From Adhaeribacter aerolatus (GTDB taxonomy: Bacteria > Bacteroidota > Bacteroidia > Cytophagales > Hymenobacteraceae): a DNA stretch of 64,000 bases. The notes under the pieces were generated by a model, which worked only from the letters and a program-made list of their open reading frames with translations, made no database searches and was not told where the DNA came from. Each line of letters opens with the position of its first letter. Within the stretch, counting starts at the first letter, position 1. The stretch lies in contig NZ_BJYS01000021.1 in assembly GCF_007991635.1 (NCBI RefSeq), positions 1 to 64,000 on the forward strand, read 5' to 3'. The position numbers and the translations under genes were made by a program. Positions 19,354 to 29,016 of this stretch are shown in pieces.

Positions 19354-22300
19354 ATGCTACACATTTTACTTAAAAAGCAGCGGTATTTATACCTGATGCT
19401 GATTACCTGGCACGTGTTATCTGTTGCCCAAGCCCAAAGTCTTACGGTAAAAGGAAAAGTTTCCGGCGAGGCTAACGTAGCTTTGCCGGGTGTAACTGTA
19501 ATGGTAAAAGGAACCAATATCGGAACTGCTACCGACCCTAGCGGTAATTTTTCACTGAATGTCCCTGCGGAAGCTAATACGCTGGTAGTTTCTTTTATTG
19601 GTTATCAGACACAGGAAGTGCCTTTAAATAACCGTACCACCGTAAATATTTCGCTGGTGCCCGATGCCAAAACATTGGAAGAAGTGGTGGTGGTAGGCTA
19701 CGGTACCCAAAAGAAAAGTAATTTAACGGGTGCGGTTAGTACTATTAATGCCGAAGCTTTGGCTAACCGGCCCATTACGAACTCTACCCAGGCCTTACAA
19801 GGCACACCCGGCATTTATGTAAACCAGGCAAGTGGCCGGCCGGGCGCCGATGCTGCTGCTATCCGGATCCGGGGCATTGGCACGCTTAACGATAGTAACC
19901 CGTTGGTTTTAGTAGACGGCGTAGAGTTTCCTTTAGGTTCGGTAAATCCGAATGATATTGAAAGTATTACCGTATTAAAAGATGCCGCTTCTGCTGCTAT
20001 TTATGGCTCGCGCGCCGCTAACGGGGTGGTTCTGGTAACAACTAAAAAAGGCGTTAAAGGTAAATCGCAGGTTAGTTATAATTTTTACCACGGGGTACAA
20101 AACCCTACTTTCGTACCCGATGTGGTTTCGAATTCCATTGATTACATGGAAGGTAAAAACCGGGCTTTAACCAACGAAGGTCGACCACTTGAATATACGG
20201 CAGCTTTTATAGAGGAGTACCGGAACGGGATAGCAAACGGTGACCCCTATGTTTATGCTAATACCAACTGGTTCGATGTGATGTACCAGGATGCGCAAAT
20301 TCAGGAACATGCGCTGCGGTTCTCCGGTGGTACCGAAAAAGGCCTTTTCTCGCTATCTTTAGGCTACCTAGATCAGGAAGGCATTTTACTTAATTCCGGG
20401 GCTAAAAGATATACCGTTAACACCAATTTATCTTCTGAAATTAAGAAGTGGCTTAAAGTTGGCGGAACCATCAGCGGTACGTTGTGGAATAACCAGGAAA
20501 GCTCTTATACCTCTAACGACGAAAATGGCGAAGGCGGTTTAATGGGTTTGCTCTACCGGGGGCTACCCATGCAGGTACCGGTGAATGAAGATGGTTCTTA
20601 TGCTGACCAATGGTTTCGGGTGCCGGGCCATAACGTATTCCGGAATACCTATGCCTTGGCTTACGAAGGCTATAAGCGGGATGCCGCGTTCCGGGGGCTT
20701 TCTAATTTATTTGCCGAAATATCGCTGCCTCATAATCTTACTTATAAAATAACCGGGGCGGTTAACGTGGGTTATAATCTGCGTAAATATGCCAATCCCC
20801 AGATTATGCTTAAAAACCCGAAAGATGGCGTTATAACGCCCATGGGTAATGTGCCGGCCCGCATGGTAAGAGAGTTTAGCATCAGTGATTTAAACTTAAC
20901 CAATTTCCATACGCTGACCTGGAACCAGAAATTTGGTGAAAACGAAGTGTCTGCTTTAGCTGGTTTTAGTATCGAAACCTTTGAAGATAAAAGCTTTAGT
21001 GCCGCTATTCAGGGCTTTTTAGATAATCAGTTAACCGAAATTAATGCCGGTTCTTCTTCTCCGGTGGTTAATGGTACTTCTTCCCGATCGGCTTTAATGT
21101 CTTACTTCGGCCGGGTTAACTATAATTTTAAAGGAAAATATTTAGCGGAAGCCAATGTGCGTTACGATGGTTCTTCCCGTTTCCGGGTTGGCAATCAATG
21201 GGGTTTATTCCCTTCCTTTTCTGCCGGCTGGAATATTAAAGAAGAAGACTTTATGCAAGATATTGGTTTCCTGAATAACCTGAAGTTAAGAGCTTCGTGG
21301 GGTAAATTAGGTAACCAGCGCATCGCTTTGTTTTCTTACGTGGCGCCAATTAGTTTCTATCCTTATTCGTTTGGCACCAACGTGGTTAGTGGTGCGGCGC
21401 TCAGTGCTGTAGCCGACCCGAATATTTCCTGGGAAACCACTATCATGACTAATATTGGTTTGGATTTTGGCTTCCTGAACAACCGTTTAACCGCCGAGTT
21501 GGAATATTTCGACAAAAAGACCGAAGATATTTTATTGCAAATTCCGGTGCCGGGCCAGGTAGGCGATTTAACCGGACCGATTCGTAATATTGGTAGTGTT
21601 TCTAATAATGGTATCGAAATTACACTAGGTTTCCGCGATAAAGTGGGTGATTTTAGCTATAATATTGGGGCCAATGCTACTTATGTTAAAAATATAGTTG
21701 AGAAAACGAATGTAGCACCTATCTTCTTCGAGCAGACCATTACTACCACCGGTTATCCATTCCGGTCGTTCTACGGGTTACAAGCCGAAGGTATTTTCCA
21801 GAACCAGGATGAAATAACAGCCCACGCGAAGCAAGGAACCGGCGCTACGAAACCCGGTGATATAAAATACCGCGATATAAACGGCGACAAAATTATTGAT
21901 AACGGCGACCGGGTGGTCATTGGCAACAGTGTGCCCAAGTATAACTATAGCTTAAACCTGGGTGCCGCATTTAAAGGCTTCGATTTTAGCGCTATTATTC
22001 AGGGGGTGCAGGATGTTGATACGTACGTTAATGGGAATTTGGCTCAGCCTTACCGGAACGGTGCCGGGGTAACCCAAGAATGGTTAACTGATTCCTGGAC
22101 GCCGGAAAATCCCAATGCCCGTTTACCCCGGTTAACCACCTCCACCGGTTATCCGCAAAACTTCCAGACTTCCAGTTTCTGGATTCAGGATGCTTCTTAT
22201 CTGCGTCTGAAAAATATCCAGTTAGGTTATACCATTCCGCAGCGCTGGGTACAAATGATAAAAGTGTATGTAAACGCCCAAAATTATTTAACTATTTCGG

Positions 22301-22401
22301 ATTTCAAATTAGGCGATCCGGAACGGAATATTACCCGGGCCGGCCTTATTGAATATCCGAATAATAAAATGATAACGGGTGGTTTAAATATTTCCTTCTA
22401 A
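19354..22401 (+). CDS. SusC/RagA-family TonB-dependent outer membrane transporter
   Basis: A 1015-residue outer membrane importer for glycans or peptides that works with the SusD partner encoded next. A signal peptide (residues 1-28, ending VAQAQ) is followed by a carboxypeptidase-regulatory-like beta domain (about 30-105). Then come a TonB-box-like EEVVVVGYGTQ (about 109-119), the plug (VLVDGVEFPLGSVNPNDIES and KDAASAAIYGSRAANG) and a large beta barrel ending in F. Unlike the second SusC in this window it has no N-terminal STN domain, so it probably does not signal to an anti-sigma factor. There is no Shine-Dalgarno sequence before the ATG. The substrate is unknown. Confidence 0.95.
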   Translation: MLHILLKKQRYLYLMLITWHVLSVAQAQSLTVKGKVSGEANVALPGVTVMVKGTNIGTATDPSGNFSLNVPAEANTLVVSFIGYQTQEVPLNNRTTVNISLVPDAKTLEEVVVVGYGTQKKSNLTGAVSTINAEALANRPITNSTQALQGTPGIYVNQASGRPGADAAAIRIRGIGTLNDSNPLVLVDGVEFPLGSVNPNDIESITVLKDAASAAIYGSRAANGVVLVTTKKGVKGKSQVSYNFYHGVQNPTFVPDVVSNSIDYMEGKNRALTNEGRPLEYTAAFIEEYRNGIANGDPYVYANTNWFDVMYQDAQIQEHALRFSGGTEKGLFSLSLGYLDQEGILLNSGAKRYTVNTNLSSEIKKWLKVGGTISGTLWNNQESSYTSNDENGEGGLMGLLYRGLPMQVPVNEDGSYADQWFRVPGHNVFRNTYALAYEGYKRDAAFRGLSNLFAEISLPHNLTYKITGAVNVGYNLRKYANPQIMLKNPKDGVITPMGNVPARMVREFSISDLNLTNFHTLTWNQKFGENEVSALAGFSIETFEDKSFSAAIQGFLDNQLTEINAGSSSPVVNGTSSRSALMSYFGRVNYNFKGKYLAEANVRYDGSSRFRVGNQWGLFPSFSAGWNIKEEDFMQDIGFLNNLKLRASWGKLGNQRIALFSYVAPISFYPYSFGTNVVSGAALSAVADPNISWETTIMTNIGLDFGFLNNRLTAELEYFDKKTEDILLQIPVPGQVGDLTGPIRNIGSVSNNGIEITLGFRDKVGDFSYNIGANATYVKNIVEKTNVAPIFFEQTITTTGYPFRSFYGLQAEGIFQNQDEITAHAKQGTGATKPGDIKYRDINGDKIIDNGDRVVIGNSVPKYNYSLNLGAAFKGFDFSAIIQGVQDVDTYVNGNLAQPYRNGAGVTQEWLTDSWTPENPNARLPRLTTSTGYPQNFQTSSFWIQDASYLRLKNIQLGYTIPQRWVQMIKVYVNAQNYLTISDFKLGDPERNITRAGLIEYPNNKMITGGLNISF

Positions 22402-22420
22402 GTTTTTAAAGAAGTATTTT

Positions 22421-23947
22421 ATGAAAATATATATATTACTAAGTGCACTAACCTTGGGTTTAATAACTGGTTGCAAAGATGTGCTGGACATTAATCCGAG
22501 GGACCGGTACGTGCAGGATACCTTTTTCCAGAACCGGGAACAGGTACAAGCTGCTGTTAATGCTACTTATGCCGTGTTGCAAAACGGCGGGTTTTACGGC
22601 GGAACTGCCACCATTGCCCGCGAAAACTTATCGCCCAATACCTATTCCTATAATGCGGTTTATAACCTGGTATTAACGGGTAATTTCGATGCCAACACCG
22701 CCATATTTAACAGTGCATGGAACGCCAGTTACCGCGGAATTGGCCGGGCCAACAATGTTATCCAGAATATTGATAAGGTTGATATGGATGAAAGCCTGAA
22801 GAAGCGTTTTAAAGCCGAGGCCAAGTTCTTGCGGGCCCTGTATTATTTCCCGCTTTGGAATTTATTTGGGGGCGCACCGCTTATTCTGGATGCGCCTAGT
22901 TTCGAAACGCAGGCCACCTTGCCCCGCAATTCAGCCGAGGACATTCTAACCCAAATGCTGAAAGATCTGGACGAAGCCGCGGTGGATTTGCCGGTTTCGT
23001 ATAGTGGCGTTGATAAAGGCAGAGCTACCAAGGGCGCTGCTTTAGCTTTTAAAGCACGCTTTTTATTGTATGCTTCGCGTTGGGCCGAAGCGGCGGCGGC
23101 GGCCAAGGCGGTGATGGATTTAAAGGTAGGGGCCAGCCCGGCTTATTCGCTTTTTCCCGATTACCGTGCTTTGTTTTACCTGGAAAATGAAGGCAACGCA
23201 GAAGTTATTTTTGATATTCAATATAAATATCCCGAATCAGGCCATGGTTTAGACATTACTTTAGATCAATTTAATACCATTGCCCCAACTCCTGACCTGG
23301 TAAATGATTATTATGCGAAAGATGGCTTGCCCATTACGCAATCACCTTTATACAATCCGGCAAAACCCTATGACAATCGCGATCCGCGTTTACAAGCTAC
23401 GGTTATAGTGCCGGGTAGCCAGTACAAAGGTAAAACCGTAACGGCCACCCAGTACCCCAGAACCGGCTTTGGTCAGAAAAAATATACCATTTACCGCGAT
23501 ACGGAAGTGCCGGCCAGAACACTGCCGGACAACGAATCGGAAATCAATGTTATTTTAATGCGCTACGCCGATGTTTTATTAATGTATGCCGAAGCGCAGA
23601 ATGAAGCGGTAGGACCAGATATTTCGGTATATAACGCTATTAACGCCGTACGCCGCCGCCCTGGTGTAAATATGCCGGAGGTGCCCGCCGGCTTATCGAA
23701 AGACCGGATGCGGTCCGAGATTCGTCATGAACGCCGGATAGAGCTGGCAGGGGAAGGCCTATATTATTATGATGTGCGCCGCTGGGGAATTGCACCTCAG
23801 GTTTTAAATGCCGATGTTAAGAATGATAAAGGTCAGCGGGTAGATACCCGTAGTTTTAATCCTGTCAGAGATATGTTATGGCCAATACCTTCTGTTTCTA
23901 TTCAGGAAAACCCGGCGTTGGAGCAAAACCCTGGTTACGGTAAGTAA
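22421..23947 (+). CDS. SusD/RagB-family substrate-binding outer membrane lipoprotein
   Basis: A 508-residue surface lipoprotein that caps the SusC barrel and captures the ligand. The lipoprotein signal is LGLITGCKDVL (lipid-bearing Cys near residue 18). The body is the typical SusD TPR-like fold, with AEAKFLRALYYFPLWNLFGG near residue 135 and the C-terminal EIRHERRIELAGEGLYYYDVRRWG segment. It follows susC by 19 bases on the same strand and clearly forms a pair with it. A strong terminator lies 114 bases downstream. Confidence 0.95.
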   Translation: MKIYILLSALTLGLITGCKDVLDINPRDRYVQDTFFQNREQVQAAVNATYAVLQNGGFYGGTATIARENLSPNTYSYNAVYNLVLTGNFDANTAIFNSAWNASYRGIGRANNVIQNIDKVDMDESLKKRFKAEAKFLRALYYFPLWNLFGGAPLILDAPSFETQATLPRNSAEDILTQMLKDLDEAAVDLPVSYSGVDKGRATKGAALAFKARFLLYASRWAEAAAAAKAVMDLKVGASPAYSLFPDYRALFYLENEGNAEVIFDIQYKYPESGHGLDITLDQFNTIAPTPDLVNDYYAKDGLPITQSPLYNPAKPYDNRDPRLQATVIVPGSQYKGKTVTATQYPRTGFGQKKYTIYRDTEVPARTLPDNESEINVILMRYADVLLMYAEAQNEAVGPDISVYNAINAVRRRPGVNMPEVPAGLSKDRMRSEIRHERRIELAGEGLYYYDVRRWGIAPQVLNADVKNDKGQRVDTRSFNPVRDMLWPIPSVSIQENPALEQNPGYGK

Positions 23948-24061
23948 TTCTTTCGGAATTGCGCAACATGTAAAAAATTTCAGTATCCTGATAATCATTT
24001 AATTGCTGTCGCCTTTAAATATACCAGAGTATCAGGTTTCTACTATAGCTCCTAAATAATT

Positions 24062-24096
24062 AAGGTCGGATGAATGTTATTCATCCGACCTTTTTA
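24062..24096 (+). terminator. Rho-independent terminator after the plus-strand susCD pair
   Basis: Fourteen-base perfect arms (AAGGTCGGATGAAT and its complement) enclose a GTT loop and are followed by a T-rich tail (TTTTTACTTTATTTT). It lies 114 bases past the susD stop. Confidence 0.85.
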
Positions 24097-24174
24097 CTTT
24101 ATTTTAAGTTATAAATCTAACGTAACAGTAAATTAAAGAACTGCTCTAATACCACCTGGTAAAGGTTTAGAACT

Positions 24175-24382
24175 GGCGATAACACTATACTCGTCAGGCT
24201 AAGCTACTAGCGCTGGCGCAAGTTTAGCAAAGCGCAGCTTGTGGCTACTTATAAGGGCCAGTTTTCAACTGGCAGGAAGTTAAAAACTTCCTTTCATCCG
24301 TACACACCAGCTAAAAGCTGGCGCGAGCATATGTAAAATATTCTAATATATTCTTTAGCCGGACGACTATAGTGTTATCACC
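24175..24382. mobile_element. 208-bp MITE- or REP-like element with terminal inverted repeats and internal hairpins
   Basis: The ends, 24175-24202 and 24355-24382, are 28-base inverted repeats matching at 25 of 28 positions (core GATAACACTATA). Between them lie three short perfect hairpins. The first is GCCAGTT/AACTGGC at 24257-24273, the second GGAAGTT/AACTTCC at 24275-24291, and the third CCAGCT/AGCTGG at 24307-24321. A weaker GC-rich one lies at about 24211-24238. No open reading frame of note is inside. It occupies the gap between convergent susD and sulfatase genes. A non-autonomous transposable or REP-type element is the best reading. Confidence 0.6.
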
Positions 24383-24481
24383 GTCCATGGCGTCGGATGC
24401 TGCCCGAAATGTAAATAGGAAACAACTACAAAATAACATCCTGTTAGCGTACACCTAATGGCTATTATTCAGCCTTCCTAA

Positions 24482-25882
24482 TTAAGCTGCCTGAGCCTTT
24501 AAGGTTTTATAACGCTGGCGCAAGGCTTCCAGTTTGGCTTTGTATTTCGGGTCTTTCGCCAGGTTGGTCTTTTCGTGGGGGTCTTTTTTTAGGTCGTACA
24601 ATTCTTCGTAGCCATGCTCAATAAAATTCATGTATTTCATTTCCCGGCTCACTACGCCTTCTACTTTGGGTAAGCGCGGGCTGCCGAGATAGGTGTGTTC
24701 GTAGAAAAAGTCTGTCCGGGCAGGTTTTTTATTGCGGCCGGCGGCTAACTGCATTAAATCTATGCCCTGCATGCCTGCCGGCACCGGAACCTTGGCCAAG
24801 CCCAGGAGCGTCGGCGCAACATCTACATTGAGGGCTATGTCAGTTACCACCTTTCTTTTTTCCTGGCTGTTGGCGCGGGGATCATAAACGATCAAGGGCA
24901 CCCGGATAGATTCTTCGTGACCGTACCACTTTCCTTCCATGCCGTGCTCGCCTAAATAAAATCCGTTATCGCCGATGAAAATAATGATGGTGTTATCGGC
25001 TATGCCTAATTTTTCCAGCTTGGCTACCATGTTGCCCATTACCTCATCTACGCCGGTAATCAGGCGGTAATAATTTTTGGTGGTTTCCTGGGCTAATTCG
25101 GGCGTCGAAAATAAAGGCTTCCAGCGGACGCGGGCAATATTTTGCTCGTTGCGGAAAAACTCAGGGAAGCTGTTCCAATATTGCGGGGCGGCGGTTTCGG
25201 GGGTGGGGATGGTAACATTCTGGTATAAGCTTTTAAAGCGTTCCTGCACAATAAACCGGGGCGGATTACCGTCTTGCTCGTGGGGTGCCTTAAAGCTTAC
25301 CGATAAGCAAAATGGGCCTTGTTTGCCGAATTTATCCAGAAAGTCCTGAATATCGTTGCCGGATTTATCGGTGTTATGAATAAAATTACCGGCTTCGTCT
25401 TTCATTTCATAATCGGGCTGCCCTTTTTCGGTACAACTCCAATAATCAAAATGCTCGTCGGGTTGATTTTTTGACCCTACACCCACTCCATATTTATTGA
25501 TGAAGCCGATTTTGTACCCGGCATTTTTTAACAACAGCGGGTAGGTCTGCGCGAGTGCTTCAGGGCTGAAAGCAGTCGTAAAATCATTGATCTGGTGCCG
25601 GGATAAATATTGCCCGCTTAAGATACTGGCCCGGCTTACCATGCAAATAGCGGTGGTAACATAAGCGTTCTTAAATAGCAAACCCTTATTAGCCAACTTA
25701 TCCAGGTTGGGGGTTTGAATTATTTTGTTGCCCATGGCTCCCAACGCATCCCACCGGTGATCATCCGTAACAACCACAATAATATTAGGCTGTCCGGCTT
25801 TTTTTTCTCCGAAGGCAAAAAAAGGGCTTGAAACCACGAGGCAAAGAAGAATAATGGAAATCCAGTTTCTTAATTTTTTCAT
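24482..25882 (-). CDS. Sulfatase (S1 family) with a non-proline active-site motif
   Basis: A 466-residue secreted sulfatase (signal peptide about 1-25). Metal ligands D40-D41 (VVTDDHRWDALG) and the distal GDNGFYLGEHG motif are present. The active-site sequence is C80-M-V-S-R-A-S, so the Cys to be converted to formylglycine is kept, but the usual Pro two residues later is Val. Related sulfatases are known with variants here, so I expect activity, though recognition by the maturation enzyme may differ. It is the last gene of the sigma-fecR-susC-susD-sulfatase unit, 70 bases after the other sulfatase. Its role is to remove sulfate from a glycan captured by the SusCD system (inferred). Confidence 0.92.
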   Translation of the reverse strand: MKKLRNWISIILLCLVVSSPFFAFGEKKAGQPNIIVVVTDDHRWDALGAMGNKIIQTPNLDKLANKGLLFKNAYVTTAICMVSRASILSGQYLSRHQINDFTTAFSPEALAQTYPLLLKNAGYKIGFINKYGVGVGSKNQPDEHFDYWSCTEKGQPDYEMKDEAGNFIHNTDKSGNDIQDFLDKFGKQGPFCLSVSFKAPHEQDGNPPRFIVQERFKSLYQNVTIPTPETAAPQYWNSFPEFFRNEQNIARVRWKPLFSTPELAQETTKNYYRLITGVDEVMGNMVAKLEKLGIADNTIIIFIGDNGFYLGEHGMEGKWYGHEESIRVPLIVYDPRANSQEKRKVVTDIALNVDVAPTLLGLAKVPVPAGMQGIDLMQLAAGRNKKPARTDFFYEHTYLGSPRLPKVEGVVSREMKYMNFIEHGYEELYDLKKDPHEKTNLAKDPKYKAKLEALRQRYKTLKAQAA

Positions 25883-25952
25883 ACTTATAAACTTAATTTA
25901 AAGCTAAAGCTCATCAGGATCTATATTAAATATAATAATATATTGACTCTGT

Positions 25953-27416
25953 TTACTGCTCCACTATGGGTTTACCTTCATAGTTAATTTTGTGGTAAGG
26001 TACCGTTTCGGTTTCATCTACCACGTAATTCCATTTCCGAACATATTCCATGCCGGGCCGGAAATCGTCTTTGCGTTGTTTTAAACTGGCGATTAACAGG
26101 TTGTCCAGTTTCTTTTGCGTTTCGGCGTAAGGCGCCTTACCAGCGAGGTTATTTAGTTGAAACGGATCTTTGGTATTATCAAATAACAGCCAGGGACCTT
26201 GCAAGTCTTTCACGTAAGTATATTGGGTAGTTACCAAACCCCGGTATTCCCGGCCACCTTTGCCCCGGTGCCATTGCCCGAAAGGCTGCACGCAGGAAAT
26301 TAACGTATGCGTTACCTTATCTTTTTGCGTACCTTTTAAAACCCGGGAAAAATCGACTCCTTCTACAGAGGCAGGAATCGGAATATTAGATAAGCCTAGT
26401 AAAGTAGGCATAATATCGGGGGTATTGAGGAGAATGGGCGATGTTTTGCCGGTGGTACCAAAAGCAGCCGGATAATGCAGCAGGAATGGTACCTTAATAC
26501 TTTCAGCGTAGGGCTGTTGCTTGTTCCAGGAACCATGCGCGCCTAATAAATCGCCGTGGTCGGCGGTAAAAACCAGGATGGTATTTTTTTCGATACCGGC
26601 TGCCCGAATGGTTTGCCATAGTTTGCCAATACTCTCGTCTAGGGCAGTCATGTGGGCATAATATCCTTTCAGGTCTTTTATTACCTTCTCCCGGTGTTCG
26701 GCGGGTACATTGGGGTTTAGCTGCAGCTCTTTGTTTTCGTACAGTTTTTTATAAGCTTCCGGCGCGGTTTGGTAAGGATCGTGGGGAGGTCCCATCGAAA
26801 CAAATAACACAAACGGATTGGTTTTTTTGGCGTGATCCGTAATAAAACGGCTGGCATCGGTAGCCTGGGCAATGGCATCGTAGCCCTCCCAGAAAAGCTG
26901 CTGCGGCGAATTGCCGGCGTAGTAAGGCGAGTTGTTATAATTATGGGTACATTCTAAAGCCTTCCAGTATTCAAAACCCTGGCGCCGGTTTTCCGGAATA
27001 TAACTGGTGCGGCCGTGCCCGTCTATGTGCCATTTTCCGATAAAGCCGGTGGTGTAACCATTTTTTTTATAAACTTTAGCCAGGGTGGTTTTGGCGGTGT
27101 CCAGCATCACGTCGTTCATAAATACCCCGGTAGTTAACGGATATTGGCCCGAGAGCAAAGAGGCCCGGTGGGGCGTGCACACCGGCATACCCGATACTGC
27201 ATTTTTTACATTAATACTCCTGGCCGCCAGTTTATCGAGGTTAGGGGTTAGTACATTTTTATCGCCGGCATAACCGGTGGCCTGCGCCCGCCATTGGTCC
27301 ACAATAATATAAACAATATTGGGTTTGGCTGGCTGCTGGGCCACGCTGGGGTAAAGCGGCGTGAGATAACTTAAAAATATTCCGAGTACGGCTACAATTA
27401 CTTTTAATTTATGCAT
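25953..27416 (-). CDS. Sulfatase (S1 family)
   Basis: A 487-residue secreted sulfatase with a signal peptide (about 1-27, ending SVAQQ). The formylglycine motif is standard: C80-T-P-H-R-A-S-L-L-S-G. The first metal site is D40-Q41 (IIVDQWRAQ) and the second is TADHGDLLGAHG near residue 297, followed by Lys in SIKVPFLLHYP. It begins 48 bases after the susD gene and is followed by the second sulfatase, all on one strand. The substrate is unknown. Pairing of two different S1 enzymes suggests a ligand sulfated at more than one position (inferred). Confidence 0.94.
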   Translation of the reverse strand: MHKLKVIVAVLGIFLSYLTPLYPSVAQQPAKPNIVYIIVDQWRAQATGYAGDKNVLTPNLDKLAARSINVKNAVSGMPVCTPHRASLLSGQYPLTTGVFMNDVMLDTAKTTLAKVYKKNGYTTGFIGKWHIDGHGRTSYIPENRRQGFEYWKALECTHNYNNSPYYAGNSPQQLFWEGYDAIAQATDASRFITDHAKKTNPFVLFVSMGPPHDPYQTAPEAYKKLYENKELQLNPNVPAEHREKVIKDLKGYYAHMTALDESIGKLWQTIRAAGIEKNTILVFTADHGDLLGAHGSWNKQQPYAESIKVPFLLHYPAAFGTTGKTSPILLNTPDIMPTLLGLSNIPIPASVEGVDFSRVLKGTQKDKVTHTLISCVQPFGQWHRGKGGREYRGLVTTQYTYVKDLQGPWLLFDNTKDPFQLNNLAGKAPYAETQKKLDNLLIASLKQRKDDFRPGMEYVRKWNYVVDETETVPYHKINYEGKPIVEQ

Positions 27417-27464
27417 AGTGATAGCTATAAGAGATTGTCAAATCCTGTTTAAATCAGGCTGCTA

Positions 27465-28943
27465 TTAATAGCCTGTATTCTGATCTAATTTATTTACCAG
27501 CACTTGTTCTTCCGGTAAGGGCGCCAGTAACATATAAGGCGCCATGGCAAAGGCTGAGGCATACAAAAACGTTTTTTTGGCTTTTTCCCGTGCGCCGTGG
27601 GCAGTCATTACCTCCAGGGCTTTGCCGGTGCGTTTCAGGTCATACCAGCGCTGGTTTTCGAAGCAGAATTCTACCTGCCGTTCATTGGCAATTAAGTTTT
27701 CCAATTCTGTTTTGTTTAATCCGGTGAGGGCTTTGGTTAAGCCGGCGCGGTTGCGCACTTGCTGCACAAAAGGAATGGCTTCGCCGGTGCGTCCCAGGGC
27801 ATTGAGGGCTTCGGCATACAATAATAACACATCAGAATACCGCAAAATGGGCAGATTATCGCCGGTCCGGTCGTCAGGGGCAGTTACGGGAGGCTTGTAT
27901 TTGCCGCAGTACGGAATAGGCCGCACCTGACCATCCCAGTCCTTGCCCGTCCAATATTTTATCGAAACATCTTTGCGTTTATCTCCCGCTTCAAAGGCAT
28001 TGATCAGGTCGTCGGTGGGTTGGTTCCAGCCGCCGCCTATTAAACTGATGGCGGGGCGGTTGGTAATAGCGCCGGCGGAGGTCCAGGGGGCAAAAAAGAA
28101 GATGAACCTATTGGCGAGCTCTACGCTGTTTTCCGAGAACTGAATGGCAAAAATAGTTTCTTTAAAATCTTTGTTCGTGGGGTTAAATACATCGACGTAA
28201 TTGTTCAGCAGCGAATATTTGCCCGAACTGATGACGGCTTTTAAAGGGGCTTCGGCTTCGGCAAAACGCTGGTTTGTTATGTATACCTTACCCAACAGAG
28301 CTAGCGCCGCTGCCTCATTGGCCCGGCCATTTTCTTCTACATCTTTGGCTTTGGCAAACCGGGTAGCGGCTTCTTTTAAATCGGTAATAATTAGCTCATA
28401 AACCTGTTCTGCCGCTGATCTTTTAATATCAACTGCCTCTTGCGAAGTAATCGGCTTGGTTACCAGGGGCACGCCGCCAAATTGCCGTACCAGATTAAAA
28501 TAATACAAGGCGCGTAGAAAATGGGCTTCGGCGGCACTGCGGTCCTGGTAAGTGATTTTAGACCAGGTTACGCCCGGGCGGTCGATTTCGCTGAGTAATT
28601 TATTGCAGCGGGTAATGCCGTTGTAAGAAAAATTCCAGAAGTTGGCGTAGGCCACATTGTTCGAGGCCAGGATAAACTGATCGATAACGCCTTTAGAAGC
28701 CTCGCCGGTAGCGGTATTGTACTGGAAACTGGCATTGTCCGAGGCCAGTTCGGCCATTACCCAATGCTCTACTTTCTCATAATTCCGCATAGGCACGTAG
28801 CAGCCATTGGCCAAAAGAATAAATTCTTTTTCGGACTGGTAAAAATTGCTTTCGTTTAGCGTGGTATCCGGATAGAGTTCCAGGAAATCGTCGGAGCAGG
28901 CAGTTAGCGCCAGCAAAGACAGGATATATAGAATCTTTTTCAC
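27465..28943 (-). CDS. SusD/RagB-family lipoprotein (GTG start)
   Basis: A 492-residue outer membrane lipoprotein. The start is GTG at 28943, giving the lipoprotein signal ILYILSLLALTACSDDF (Cys near residue 16). No ATG is available near it. The SusD landmarks are AEAHFLRALYYFNLVRQFGG near residue 140 and the C-terminal ANERQVEFCFENQRWYDLKR segment. It lies 73 bases after susC in the same transcription unit and precedes two sulfatase genes. Confidence 0.94.
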   Translation of the reverse strand: MKKILYILSLLALTACSDDFLELYPDTTLNESNFYQSEKEFILLANGCYVPMRNYEKVEHWVMAELASDNASFQYNTATGEASKGVIDQFILASNNVAYANFWNFSYNGITRCNKLLSEIDRPGVTWSKITYQDRSAAEAHFLRALYYFNLVRQFGGVPLVTKPITSQEAVDIKRSAAEQVYELIITDLKEAATRFAKAKDVEENGRANEAAALALLGKVYITNQRFAEAEAPLKAVISSGKYSLLNNYVDVFNPTNKDFKETIFAIQFSENSVELANRFIFFFAPWTSAGAITNRPAISLIGGGWNQPTDDLINAFEAGDKRKDVSIKYWTGKDWDGQVRPIPYCGKYKPPVTAPDDRTGDNLPILRYSDVLLLYAEALNALGRTGEAIPFVQQVRNRAGLTKALTGLNKTELENLIANERQVEFCFENQRWYDLKRTGKALEVMTAHGAREKAKKTFLYASAFAMAPYMLLAPLPEEQVLVNKLDQNTGY

Positions 28944-29016
28944 CTTTGTAAATTTTATCTTTATAAAATATTTATTTTCCGCAGAAAGAAGTTTTCAGAT
29001 TCAGAGCAGCTACCAA

